Assembly (NCBI GenBank): GCA_017552435.1
Contig: JAFZPZ010000075.1
Location: 22,616 to 86,615 of the forward strand
DNA length: 64,000 bases
Direction of reading: 5' to 3'
Source of the DNA: Bacteroidaceae bacterium
GTDB lineage: Bacteria > Bacteroidota > Bacteroidia > Bacteroidales > Bacteroidaceae
Made by a program: the position numbers and the translations under genes. How positions within the stretch are numbered: position 1 is the stretch's first letter; every line of letters starts with the position of its first letter. Below, one piece after another: positions 8,299 through 16,985 of this stretch. Under the pieces are notes generated by a model that did no database searches, was not told the origin of the DNA, and saw only the letters and a program-made list of their open reading frames with translations.

Positions 8299-8505
8299 CT
8301 ATAATATGTAGGTACCGCCAATCCACTCGGTCTGGGGTTCTTCGGTGCTCGAGCACCAAATGCCCGGCACCTCAGGCGCAGGCGGTGCTTCTTCCTCGAG
8401 GAGATGCCATCCGAGGAAACGGCCGTCGCCATCGGTCTCTACAACGACGGGGCCGTGCTGCAGGGTTCCGTCGGGCAGGAGAATGTCGTGGTAGGCGCGC
8501 TTCAT
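8299..8505 (-). CDS. Small conserved-looking protein (68 aa) after DUF4296 gene
   Basis: 68 residues starting ATG 8505, immediately after the stop of the DUF4296 lipoprotein (no gap), so translationally coupled. Sequence features: HDILLPDGTLQHGPVVVETDG, then WHLLEEEAP, ending WIGGTYIL. The pattern resembles the short N-terminal beta-strand lid found before amidohydrolase domains (a strand with an acid-rich turn and a final WxGGT), but no catalytic domain follows. Function unknown; possibly a stand-alone or truncated domain. Confidence 0.55.
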   Translation of the reverse strand: MKRAYHDILLPDGTLQHGPVVVETDGDGRFLGWHLLEEEAPPAPEVPGIWCSSTEEPQTEWIGGTYIL

Positions 8506-9498
8506 CTATTTTTTGTTTCTCCTGATTCGCTGAGGAATGCCGCGCTGCGGATGGATGGGGTTCGGGTTCTCCTTTACGACGTTTATCTTGCGCTCGCGAG
8601 GCTGATTCTCGCGCATCTGTTGCGGTGTGAGGCGTTGATTGGGAGCAAAAGGCAAGGAATCGAGGTCGAGTGAGTCGGCAGCGAGAGAGTCACTTTTAAT
8701 TTTTAATTCTTCCTTTTTAACTTCCTTGTGCATGCGAACGAGCTTTATCTCGCTGACCAAGAGGGGCTTTGGCGGGTCGGCGTTGTTGACCATCGGCAGA
8801 TAGATGAAGCCTGTGATGGAGCGCAGGTTTAGGGTGTCGAGCCCTTTTCCGGGAGTGTGCTTCATCTCGTTCTTCAGACTGTTGCGAAGGAGGTCGGTTA
8901 CTGCAGCAACGGTGTCTTTGTCGTAGTAGAAGTTGAGCAGAGCGATGGCTTCGTTGTTCATGGAACGTCCCACAAACTGCGTCTTGAAGCGCCAAATGAA
9001 GCTGTCGCCTGGTCGGAACGTGGTGTCGGCCTTCATTTGGAAAGAATAGACACACCCGACGCGGTTGGGTAAAACACAAGCGAAGTCCTTGCCCAGCCAG
9101 ATATTGGCGGTGTCGCCTTCGTTGGTGAGGGTTGCGAAACGGTCCCGGTTGGCCGCTGCTGCCTCCAGTCCCATGCGTTCGGCCTGCGCTTGTACGCGAT
9201 TTACCACATTATTGTATATGAACGTGAATTGCTCTGCGCGACCAGAATAATAAATCATCGACGAGTCGAACTCCGCTTCCGTGATGCGGTGCTTCTTGAA
9301 TACCGCCTGAATGTATTTGTAGCGTGTGATATCAGGGTTTTCGCCCTGTGCCTCGGCCATTCCCTGAGCCAGATGGAAATCTACGAGCACATCCGTCATC
9401 TTGTCCTCGTCCAGAATGCCACTCGGCAAAGACGGAGAACAGGCCTGTAGGCATAGGATTAAGGAAAAGAGAATAAGGATTAGATGGGCTTTCTTCAT
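8506..9498 (-). CDS. DUF4296 lipoprotein
   Basis: 330 residues starting ATG 9498, which overlaps the lspA stop (ATGA). Signal peptide MKKAHLILILFSLILC with lipobox LQAC, so it is exported and lipidated. DUF4296 occupies about residues 25-115 (LDEDKMTDVLVDFHLAQGMAE, then FKKHRITEAEFDSSMIYY). The C-terminal half is a beta-rich region ending in a Pro/Arg/Gln-rich basic tail. Placing a lipoprotein directly after lspA, which processes lipoproteins, is the normal Bacteroidetes order. Function unknown. An in-frame ATG at 9546 would add 16 residues before the signal peptide and is rejected. Confidence 0.85.
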   Translation of the reverse strand: MKKAHLILILFSLILCLQACSPSLPSGILDEDKMTDVLVDFHLAQGMAEAQGENPDITRYKYIQAVFKKHRITEAEFDSSMIYYSGRAEQFTFIYNNVVNRVQAQAERMGLEAAAANRDRFATLTNEGDTANIWLGKDFACVLPNRVGCVYSFQMKADTTFRPGDSFIWRFKTQFVGRSMNNEAIALLNFYYDKDTVAAVTDLLRNSLKNEMKHTPGKGLDTLNLRSITGFIYLPMVNNADPPKPLLVSEIKLVRMHKEVKKEELKIKSDSLAADSLDLDSLPFAPNQRLTPQQMRENQPRERKINVVKENPNPIHPQRGIPQRIRRNKK

Positions 9499-10100
9499 CT
9501 GAGCACCTTCTGGTTGTAGAAGAGGATGAGTGCAATCACACCGCATGAGATGCTGGCGTCGGCAAAATTAAAGATGGGGCTGAAGAAGATGAAATGCTCG
9601 CCGCCGATATAGGGCAGGCTTGCCGGCCAGTCCCATTCAACAAGGGGGAAGTAGAACATGTCCACCACACGGCCCAGCATCAGCTGCCCATAGCCTGTGC
9701 CCCAAGGCACGAGTTCGGCTATTATGGGAGCTGGCGGGTTGTTGAATATCATACCGTAGAACATGCAGTCGAAGATGTTGCCTGCAGCTCCGGCCGTTAT
9801 CATCGTCATGCAGATGAGGTAGCCCCAGTCCATGCCCCTCTTGATCTGGCGACAGATGTACCAGACGAGGAAAGCGACTGCAACGATGCGGAACGAAGTG
9901 AGGAACCATTTGTTGAAAACCTCCATGCCGAAAGCCATTCCATCGTTCTCGGTAAATAGAATCTGGAACCAGTCGGTGACACGTATGCTCTGGTGCAAGT
10001 ACATGCCGGTCTTGACGGCCACCTTGATGGCTTGGTCGATAGCAATAATACCAAGCCCAAGGACAGCGGAGGCTAATGCCTGCTTGCTCTTAGTATTCAA
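9495..10100 (-). CDS. lspA: Lipoprotein signal peptidase LspA
   Basis: Inner-membrane aspartyl protease that removes signal peptides from prolipoproteins. 201 residues with four membrane helices; family signatures are DQAIKVAVK near residue 22, FTENDGMAFG near 50, GAAGNIFD around 105 and the second catalytic Asp in FNFADASIS near 178. The first catalytic Asp is probably in GRVVDMFYFP. Bacteroidetes LspA is longer than the E. coli protein (164 aa), as here. It sits between the DksA-like gene (7 bp upstream) and a lipoprotein (4-nt overlap), forming the conserved ileS-dksA-lspA-DUF4296 cluster. Confidence 0.95.
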   Translation of the reverse strand: MNTKSKQALASAVLGLGIIAIDQAIKVAVKTGMYLHQSIRVTDWFQILFTENDGMAFGMEVFNKWFLTSFRIVAVAFLVWYICRQIKRGMDWGYLICMTMITAGAAGNIFDCMFYGMIFNNPPAPIIAELVPWGTGYGQLMLGRVVDMFYFPLVEWDWPASLPYIGGEHFIFFSPIFNFADASISCGVIALILFYNQKVLR

Positions 10101-10106
10101 ATCCTT

Positions 10107-10493
10107 TTATTTTTTCTTGTCGCGTGCTTGCTTGGCTTCGATGGAAAGTGTGGCATGTGGCACAGCGCGCAGGCGTTCCTTGGGAATCAGCTTGCCTGTC
10201 TCGCGGCAGATGCCGTAGGTCTTGTTCTGGATGCGCACCAAAGCGGCCTGCAGACCGGTGATGAACTTTTGGGCACGCTGGCACTCGTTCATGAGCGATT
10301 CCTTGGAAAGTGTCTCCGAGCCTTCCTCCAGGGTGTGATAGGTGGAGTGGGTTTCATCATCGTTCACACCGTCCCCATTGATTTTTTTAATGAGGATCTC
10401 GTAATCGCTCTGGGCGGTAGCGAGTTTCTCGTTGATGAGTTGGCGGAACTCCTCGAGCTCTTCGTCGGAGTACCTGACTTTGTTTTCTTCCAT
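10107..10493 (-). CDS. DksA/TraR-type transcription factor
   Basis: 128 residues, DksA/TraR C4-type zinc-finger family; in relatives it binds in the RNA polymerase secondary channel. N-terminal coiled coil residues 8-95 (DEELEEFRQLINEKLA and following), then the finger region YGICRETGKLIPKERLRAVP. Only one Cys remains of the four zinc ligands, as is common in Bacteroidetes homologues, so a metal-free fold is likely. Start ATG 10493 lies 12 bp after the ileS stop. Placed in the ileS-lspA operon. Confidence 0.9.
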   Translation of the reverse strand: MEENKVRYSDEELEEFRQLINEKLATAQSDYEILIKKINGDGVNDDETHSTYHTLEEGSETLSKESLMNECQRAQKFITGLQAALVRIQNKTYGICRETGKLIPKERLRAVPHATLSIEAKQARDKKK

Positions 10494-10505
10494 ATTTTTA
10501 TTTAA

Positions 10506-13500
10506 TTAGTTTTTGCTGACGGAAAGTTCTGTGCCGAGGCTGATGCTGTCGGCCAATACTTGTGATGCGATATAGTCGCGGAACTTGCTGAGGCAAGTGC
10601 GGTTGTCGTCGCTGTCGGGCAGCGTGACGCTGATGCGGTCGGTTATCTCGAAGCCGCTGTCCTTGCGAAGCGTCTGAATGCTGCGGATGAGTTCGCGGGC
10701 AATGCCTTCCAGGCGCAGGTCCTCGGTGATGGTCAGGTCGAGGGCAACGGTCAGCGTGCCTTCGTTGGCAACACTCCATCCCGGGATGTCCTGGCTGAAG
10801 ATTTCGATGTCCTCGTGGTCAACGGTCACCTGTTCGCCTGTGTCGAGTGTGAGAGGCAGGTGCTCCTTGGCCTCCAGCTCGGCAATCTGCTCTTGACTCA
10901 TGGCCAGAACTGCGGCATTGACGCTCTTCATCAGTTTGCCGAACTTCTTGCCCATCGTGCGGAAGTTGCACTTCACCTGCTTGACGAGCATTCCCTGTGC
11001 TTCTACAAACTCCATCTCCTTGACGTTCACTTCGTCCAGAATGAGTTGTTGCATGGCCTGGATGCGCTGCTGCTGTTCGGCGCTGGTGGCGGGGATGGCG
11101 ATGCGCTGCAAGGGTTGCTTCACGACGATCTGCTCCTTCTTGCGGAGCGAGAGAATCATACTTGTCACCTGCTGAGCAAGTGCCATCCGCTGTTCCTGCT
11201 CCTGGTCGATCTTGGCATCGTCGTAAGTGGGGAACTTGGCCAGATGTACGCTCTTGCCGTCGCCTCTGCCGGTTGCCTCACAAAGGTCGCGCCAAAGGCG
11301 GTCGGCATAGTAGGGAGCGATGGGAGCCATGAGGCGAGCCACCGTCTCCAGGCAGGTATATAGTGTCTGGTAGGCACTCAGTTTGTCGAGGCTCATAGCA
11401 GAACCCCAGAAACGCTTCTTGCTGAGGCGCACAAACCAGTTGCTGACGTTATCTACCACGAAGGTCTGAATGAGACGACCGGCCCGTGTGGGCTCGTAGT
11501 CCTCGTAGCACTGATCCACCTCGCGGATGAGACTGTTCAGGCAAGAGAGAATCCAGCGGTCCATCTCCGGGCGCTCGTTCATCGGCACGTCCGGCTCTTC
11601 GTAGCACCAGCCATCCACGTTGGCGTACATCGTCAGGAAGGAATAGGTCTGGAAGAGCTTGCCGAAGAAGGTGCGGGTCACCTCCTGCACGCCTTCTACG
11701 TCGAATTTCAGGTTGTCCCAAGGTGCGCTGTTCGTAATCATGTACCAACGTACTGCATCGCTGCCGTACTGTTCGATGGCACCAAAGGGATCAACGGCAT
11801 TACCCAGACGCTTCGACATCTTCATGCCGTTCTTGTCCAATACGAGTCCGTTGCTGATGACTGCCTTGTAGGAAACGCTATCGAAGACCATTGTGGCAAT
11901 AGCATGCAATGTATAGAACCAGCCGCGTGTCTGGTCAACACCTTCCGCGATAAAGTCGGCGGGAAATGCTATGCCCTTGTCGAGCAGTTCCTTATTTTCG
12001 AAAGGATAATGTATCTGAGCGTATGGCATAGCGCCCGAGTCGAACCAAACGTCAATGAGGTCGAGTTCGCGCTTCAAAACGGCTCCGCTTTCACCCACGA
12101 GCCAAATCTGGTCAACGTATGGGCGGTGCAGGTCGATGCGGTCGTAGTTCTCCTGGCTCATATCGCCAGGCACGAAGCCACGTTCCTTTAATGGGTTGCT
12201 TGGCATCACGCCGGCTGCAACAGCCTTTTCTATTTCATTGTAAAGTTCCTCTACGGAACCGATGCATATCTCTTCACGAGTGTCTTTGTTGCGCCAAATT
12301 GGCAACGGAGTGCCCCAATAGCGGGAACGTGAGAGGTTCCAGTCGTTGAGGTTCTCGAGCCACTTGCCAAAGCGACCTGTACCGGTACTCTCGGGCTTCC
12401 ATAGAATAGTGTTATTGAGTTCCATCATGCGCTCCTTAGCCGCCGAAGAACGGATGAACCAGGAGTCGAGGGGATAGTAGAGGACGGGCTTGTCGGTACG
12501 CCAGCAATGGGGATAATTGTGGACGTGCTTCTCGATGCGGAAGGCTGTGCCTTCGTCTTTCATCTCGATACACATCTTCACATTGAGGTCCATCTCCTTG
12601 TTCGCTGCCTTCTCATCGTACTTTCCACCCACGTTGAACTTGGGGTCGTATGCATTCTTGACGAAGTCGCCGGAATGATGCCAATAGCTTTCATTCACGG
12701 AGGTCTGCACGAATTCGGCATCCATATCGTCCTTCACAAAATACTTGCCTGTGAAGTCAACCATAGGACGTGTATCACCAGCCTTGTCGATGATGAAGAG
12801 GCTTGGGATGCCAGCATCTTTAGCCACCTTGGCATCGTCTGCACCAAAGGTTGGAGCGATGTGTACGATGCCCGTACCGTCCTCGGTGGTAACATAGTCG
12901 CCGGGAATAACACGGAAAGCTTCTGCACTCTTATCAACAACCTTTCCGTCCTCCAAAGCACAGGGTTTTACCCAAGGGAAGAGTTGTTCGTACTTCATGC
13001 CGACAAGGTCAGTACCCTTTCCTCGCCACAGAATCTCAAGCTCCTTGCCTTCCTCTGCTTGGAAGTATGCAGAGAGGCGAGCCTCTGCCAAGATGTAGAT
13101 AGCCTCCTCGCCACTATAGGGATTGTTGCCCTTAATGGCAACATAGTCAATCTTTGGCCCAACGCAAAGGGCAGTATTCGAGGGCAAAGTCCAAGGGGTT
13201 GTCGTCCAAGCCAAAATGTAGACAGGCAGAGCCTCGGAATTTTGAATTTTGAATTTTGAATTGTTTTGAACTGTGCCGTTACCGTCGTGTCCTTCACATC
13301 GCGATAGCAGCCGGGCTGGTTCAGCTCATGACTGGAGAGGCCTGTTCCGGCAGCAGGAGAATAGGGCTGGATGGTGTAACCCTTATAAAGGAGGTCTTTC
13401 TGGTAGAGTTGCTTCAGCAGCCACCAGAGTGTCTCGATGTATTTGTTATCGTAGGTGATGTAGGGGTGTTCCATATCCACCCAATAGCCCATCTTGTGGC

Positions 13501-13909
13501 TGAGGTCGGCCCACTCGCTGGTGTACATCATCACATTCTCGCGGCACTTGCGGTTATATTCCTCGATACTGATGCTCTTGCCGATGTCTTCCTTCGTGAT
13601 GCCGAGTTCCTTCTCTACACCAAGTTCTACAGGGAGTCCATGTGTGTCCCAACCGGCTTTACGCTTCACTAGGAAGCCCTTCATCGTCTTGAAGCGGCAG
13701 AAGGTGTCCTTGATGCTGCGTGCCAGGACATGATGAATGCCTGGGTGACCGTTTGCAGATGGGGGACCTTCGTAGAAGATGAACGAGGGACATCCCTCTC
13801 GTTCGGACATGCTCAGATGGAATACATCTTCGGCATCCCATTGCTGCAGCACTTCCTTGTTGACATCGCTTAGGTTGAGCTTGTCGCGTTCGGTGAATTT
13901 TATGCTCAT
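10506..13909 (-). CDS. ileS: Isoleucyl-tRNA synthetase IleS, reading frame broken by a heptamer repeat
   Basis: Charges tRNA-Ile; essential in bacteria. The N-terminal part (start ATG 13909, MSIKFTERDKLNLSDV) carries the class I HIGH-type motif NGHPGIHH; the C-terminal part carries the editing domain (AWTTTPWTLPSNTALCVG), KMSKR (MKMSKRLGN) and the anticodon-binding domain (RLSKKRFWG). The two parts are in different frames: the N-terminal frame is correct up to about TVTAQFK (13272) and the C-terminal frame from about ALPVYILAWTTT (13235). Between them lies a (GAATTTT)n repeat, 13237-13264. One more 7-nt unit (or two fewer) would rejoin the frames. Either an assembly or population copy-number variant, or a real frameshift. 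No second ileS is visible in the window. Confidence 0.9.
13237..13270. repeat. Heptamer tandem repeat (GAATTTT)n inside ileS
   Basis: Three perfect GAATTTT units (13237-13257) followed by a degenerate GAATTGT unit. It lies in the variable loop between the catalytic core and the editing domain, exactly where the ileS frame changes. Confidence 0.9.
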
Positions 13910-13946
13910 ATTGCGTGTTTTGTTATGTTCTTTTCTATTTGGGCTG

Positions 13947-13954
13947 CAAAGGTA
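13947..13954 (-). promoter_or_regulatory. Bacteroidetes -7 promoter element of ileS operon
   Basis: TACCTTTG on the minus strand, followed by CAGCCC, 38 bp upstream of the ileS ATG. Confidence 0.65.
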
Positions 13955-13986
13955 CGAAAAAGCAATCAATTAACCAAATAAAGACG

Positions 13987-14022
13987 AAAAAAAACGCCGT
14001 TCGAGTTTTTTCTCGAGCGGCG
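13987..14022 (-). terminator. Rho-independent terminator of the FadL-type porin gene
   Basis: Minus strand: CGCCGCTCGAG, loop AAAAAA, CTCGAACGGCG, then eight T. One mismatch in an 11-bp stem. It lies 29 bp after the porin stop. Confidence 0.85.
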
Positions 14023-14050
14023 CGCTTTGTTATTGTGGTTAGGTTATTTC

Positions 14051-15490
14051 TTAAAAGTCGAAGTTGACACCGATACCGAAGGTATGATTCTTGCGGGTGT
14101 AGAGATCTGTCTTCGGGCCTGCTGCTGTCTGTTTTGTAACTTCCCTGCTATTGTAGAAGGTACACATGTAGCCGAGGTCGATGTTAAAGCGCTTTGTAGC
14201 GTGAATACGCACACCGCCACCAACCATGTTGTTGGAAAGGCTGTATGAAAGGTCGTTCATGAAATCATCACTCAGACCATAGTTGGTATATTCCCACGAG
14301 CCGGAAATGGTGATGAGTTTGCAGATGTCGTACTCGGCACCAAGGATGAACTCATGGGTGTTATGGTCGATATAGTTCTGCTTGTCACCATATTTCTTGG
14401 AGGCTTTGTCGAAGAACTGATGGTAAGCTGCGTCAATGCGTACCTTTTCAATGGGAGAGTACTCTGCGCCCAGAGCCAAAAGGGCAGGAGAATCCTCGCG
14501 AACCTTGTTGCCGTCCTCAAACTGGCCGATGATGGGGGCAGCCTGTGCCTTGACAACATTGTCTGCGATGTTAATCTCGCTTTTGTTCTTTAGATTAAGC
14601 TTTGTTCGGAACTCATATTTGGCTGACACGTTCCAGTGCTTGTTAATCTTCCAGTCTACACCGATGATGGGGCTAACTCCGAAGCCTGTCTGGTCGCAAT
14701 TCATGTCAATGCCGTAATTGTTCAGAGCTTGCGTGTTGTTGACGACTCCTGCTGGGGTAGTAAGGCTGTAATTAATGTAGGGGTTGACATAGCCATTATA
14801 GTTACAGTTGGCGTAAAGGGCACGAAGTCCAAGATAGCCGGAAAGATTGTCTAAGAACTTGTAAGTACCACCGAGTTGCAGGCCGAAGTAGTATGAGCGA
14901 CCCTTCATGAAACTATTGAGGTAATAACCCTTGAACTGCCCTGTAGCTGCGAGACCAGAAGCGGTCGTAGCATCATATCCTTTTGCTAAGAGTCCTTGTG
15001 TCAGCAAGACTTTCAAGACTTCGGGAGTACTCATCTTCGGGACAATCATTCCAGAATATGCAGCCTCGAAGGAACCGATGCCATTGTCGAACTCACACTT
15101 ACCGCCACCGCCACTGATAGCGAAGTGAGCTGAAACGCTCCACTTGTCTTTGTTGTAAGAAACGGTAAAGGAGGGAACTAACGGAGCAACAGCATCACCT
15201 TCGAACTTGTGCGTCTCGTTGGGGTTTTGTGTATTGTACTTGAAAAGTGGGAAAGTTGTGGTGATGTCTCGTGACTGAAATGCTGTCTGGACGTTAAGGC
15301 TCAGATGCCATCCGTTGTTTAGGAATGCACCGCCTGCAGGATTGGCGTAAATGCTTGTCAAGTCGATTTTACCTTCCTGGGCAAAGTTGCGAACGAAGGC
15401 TGCGTTTTGATTGGTGTTGGTCAGGAGACCACCGGCAAATGCGTTACATACTGCGGCAAATGCCATTAAACTAAGGATTTTTTTCTTCAT
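14051..15490 (-). CDS. Outer-membrane transport protein, OMPP1/FadL/TodX family
   Basis: 479-residue outer-membrane beta-barrel for hydrophobic substrates. Signal peptide MKKKILSLMAFAAVCNAFAG; the mature N-terminus GLLTNTNQNAAFVRNFAQEG and the NPAGGAFL segment (about residue 50) are the FadL family hatch and signature. Many alternating strands follow, ending in the aromatic C-terminal strand GIGVNFDF, whose final Phe is the BAM recognition signal. I use ATG 15490, which starts the signal peptide, not the in-frame ATG 42 bp upstream. It has its own promoter (15521-15528) and terminator, so it is monocistronic. Confidence 0.9.
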   Translation of the reverse strand: MKKKILSLMAFAAVCNAFAGGLLTNTNQNAAFVRNFAQEGKIDLTSIYANPAGGAFLNNGWHLSLNVQTAFQSRDITTTFPLFKYNTQNPNETHKFEGDAVAPLVPSFTVSYNKDKWSVSAHFAISGGGGKCEFDNGIGSFEAAYSGMIVPKMSTPEVLKVLLTQGLLAKGYDATTASGLAATGQFKGYYLNSFMKGRSYYFGLQLGGTYKFLDNLSGYLGLRALYANCNYNGYVNPYINYSLTTPAGVVNNTQALNNYGIDMNCDQTGFGVSPIIGVDWKINKHWNVSAKYEFRTKLNLKNKSEINIADNVVKAQAAPIIGQFEDGNKVREDSPALLALGAEYSPIEKVRIDAAYHQFFDKASKKYGDKQNYIDHNTHEFILGAEYDICKLITISGSWEYTNYGLSDDFMNDLSYSLSNNMVGGGVRIHATKRFNIDLGYMCTFYNSREVTKQTAAGPKTDLYTRKNHTFGIGVNFDF

Positions 15491-15520
15491 TTTTTTACCT
15501 GTATTGGTTAAAATCGGCCG

Positions 15521-15528
15521 CAAAGGTA
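15521..15528 (-). promoter_or_regulatory. -7 promoter element of the porin gene
   Basis: TACCTTTG on the minus strand, 31 bp before the ATG at 15490. Confidence 0.6.
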
Positions 15529-15597
15529 ACACAATTTCACATTTTGTGCAAGTTTTTTAAAGAAAAATGCACACAAAACCCCGAATTTGTGCAATAA

Positions 15598-16932
15598 TTA
15601 GTGCCCGGCGATAGCATAGATTGTCTTCTGACCCTTAATTTTGAGCCCTTTTATGCGACCGAGCAGAGCACTTGCAGAGGCTCTTTCTACAGCTACATAT
15701 GACCAATGAGGCAACACATCTATCCTGCCTATCTGATTGCTCTCCAATCCGCCTTGTTTTGTGAGGAAGCCCACGATGTCACCGCGACTGATTTTGTCCT
15801 TCTTTCCCTTACCTATATATAATGTAACCCAAAGCGGTTTTGTTGGGGGTGGAACTTTCGCGGGTAGGGAATAGAGCTCAACCTCGTTCGCGGGAATGTA
15901 GTCGGGCAGTTGTTCCTCGGGACCGAGGATGAAGTAGGCGCTGCCCTGCATGTCCCATCTGGCGGTTCGGCCGTTGCGGTGCGTACAGGCCTCTTGGCTC
16001 GATGGTAAATGATAGTGGATGATGTTATCGACGGCAGTGATGTCGAGGCCCCGGGAAGCGAGGTCGGTACTGACGAATACGTTGCACGAGGAATTCATGA
16101 AGCGGTAGAGTGCCCTTTCGCGGTCGCGTTGCTCCATGCCACCGTGGAAGATGTCTGCCATCACACCCTGTTGCTCCAGGAAGTTGCCTACGCGCTCTAC
16201 ACTCTCGCGGTAACCCACAAAGACCAGGCTTTTCTGTGTACCCAGCGTACAAAGCAGGCGATATAGTGTCTGCAACTTGTCTTTCTCGGGCGACTTGACC
16301 AGGCGGAGGCTGATGCGGTCGTCGCTTTCTTCTTTGTCGAGAAAGTCGAGGCGCACGTAGTTGTTGCTCCCTACGAAGGCAGGAATCTCGTCTGTATCTG
16401 TGGCGGAAAGCAGGATGCGTTGCTGCAAAGAGGGTAGGAGAGTGATGATGCCCTGCATCTGTTCGCGGAAACCCAGTTCGAGCGACTTGTCGAACTCGTC
16501 GATAACAAGCGTGCTGACATTATCCGTCAACAGATTGCCTTTCTGCAGGTGGTCGAGCAGCCGGCCGGGGGTAGCTGCCACAACATGCGGACGAAGACCT
16601 CGCATCTGCTGGTGTTCCTCCATGGCAGGCCGACCTCCATAACAGGCTGCAATTCGCAACTCAGAGCAGATTCGGCGCGCCACATCGACCGTCTGTATGG
16701 CTAGTTCACGAGAAGGAACAATAACAAGTGCCTGTAGATTGTCGTTTGCAGGATCAAGCTTTTGAAGCAATGGTAAAAGGTACGCCAGTGTCTTGCCCGA
16801 GCCTGTCGGGCTGAGAAGCACTACAGATGTACCCTTGCGAACCGTCTGCAGCGTATCTTGCTGCATCGCATTGAGAACGAACGACCCCCCATCCCCCTTT
16901 AGGAGGAGCATTTTACTTAAGTCTATTACCAT
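15598..16932 (-). CDS. DEAD-box RNA helicase, DbpA-like
   Basis: 444-residue ATP-dependent RNA helicase. Motifs in order: Q-motif region NAMQQDTLQ (residues 21-29), motif I PTGSGKT (42-48), Ia PSRELA, Ib TPGRLL, motif II DEFD (in place of DEAD) near 150, III SAT, then in RecA domain 2 FVGYRESVERV, STDLASRGLD (V) and HRNGRTAR (VI). The C-terminal 75 residues (KKDKISRGDIVGFLTKQGGL, IGRIDVLPHWSYVAV) match the DbpA RNA-binding domain, suggesting a role in 50S ribosome assembly. The first 18 residues (LLLKGDGGSF) come from a palindrome; the annotated start is therefore uncertain. Lies 53 bp downstream of nhaD. Confidence 0.9.
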   Translation of the reverse strand: MVIDLSKMLLLKGDGGSFVLNAMQQDTLQTVRKGTSVVLLSPTGSGKTLAYLLPLLQKLDPANDNLQALVIVPSRELAIQTVDVARRICSELRIAACYGGRPAMEEHQQMRGLRPHVVAATPGRLLDHLQKGNLLTDNVSTLVIDEFDKSLELGFREQMQGIITLLPSLQQRILLSATDTDEIPAFVGSNNYVRLDFLDKEESDDRISLRLVKSPEKDKLQTLYRLLCTLGTQKSLVFVGYRESVERVGNFLEQQGVMADIFHGGMEQRDRERALYRFMNSSCNVFVSTDLASRGLDITAVDNIIHYHLPSSQEACTHRNGRTARWDMQGSAYFILGPEEQLPDYIPANEVELYSLPAKVPPPTKPLWVTLYIGKGKKDKISRGDIVGFLTKQGGLESNQIGRIDVLPHWSYVAVERASASALLGRIKGLKIKGQKTIYAIAGH

Positions 16933-16984
16933 CGTGCCGCTATCATAATTATTTAATATTCCCCCTAAAGGGGGTTAGGGGGTC
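16883..16984. repeat. Inverted pair of GC-rich palindromes around a start codon
   Basis: Arms at 16883-16908 (GACCCCCCATCCCCCTTTAGG) and 16961-16984 (CCCCCTAAAGGGGG then TTAGGGGGTC), inverted, 52 bp apart. The pair spans the helicase start codon and abuts the NhaD stop codon. Confidence 0.85.
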
Positions 16985-16985
16985 T

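Noticed and set aside
8404-8673. Plus-strand 89-codon frame opposite the DUF4296 and small ORF genes
   Set aside because: Antisense shadow of two minus-strand genes; no family features.
12995-13235. Continuation of the ileS N-terminal frame past the repeat
   Set aside because: From about residue 240 it is out-of-frame sequence of the C-terminal half, not a real C-terminus.
15541-15597. TTTTGTGCA/TGCACACAAAA inverted segment as a terminator for the helicase gene
   Set aside because: Short imperfect stem, no proper T-run after it on the minus strand, and it overlaps the porin promoter region.
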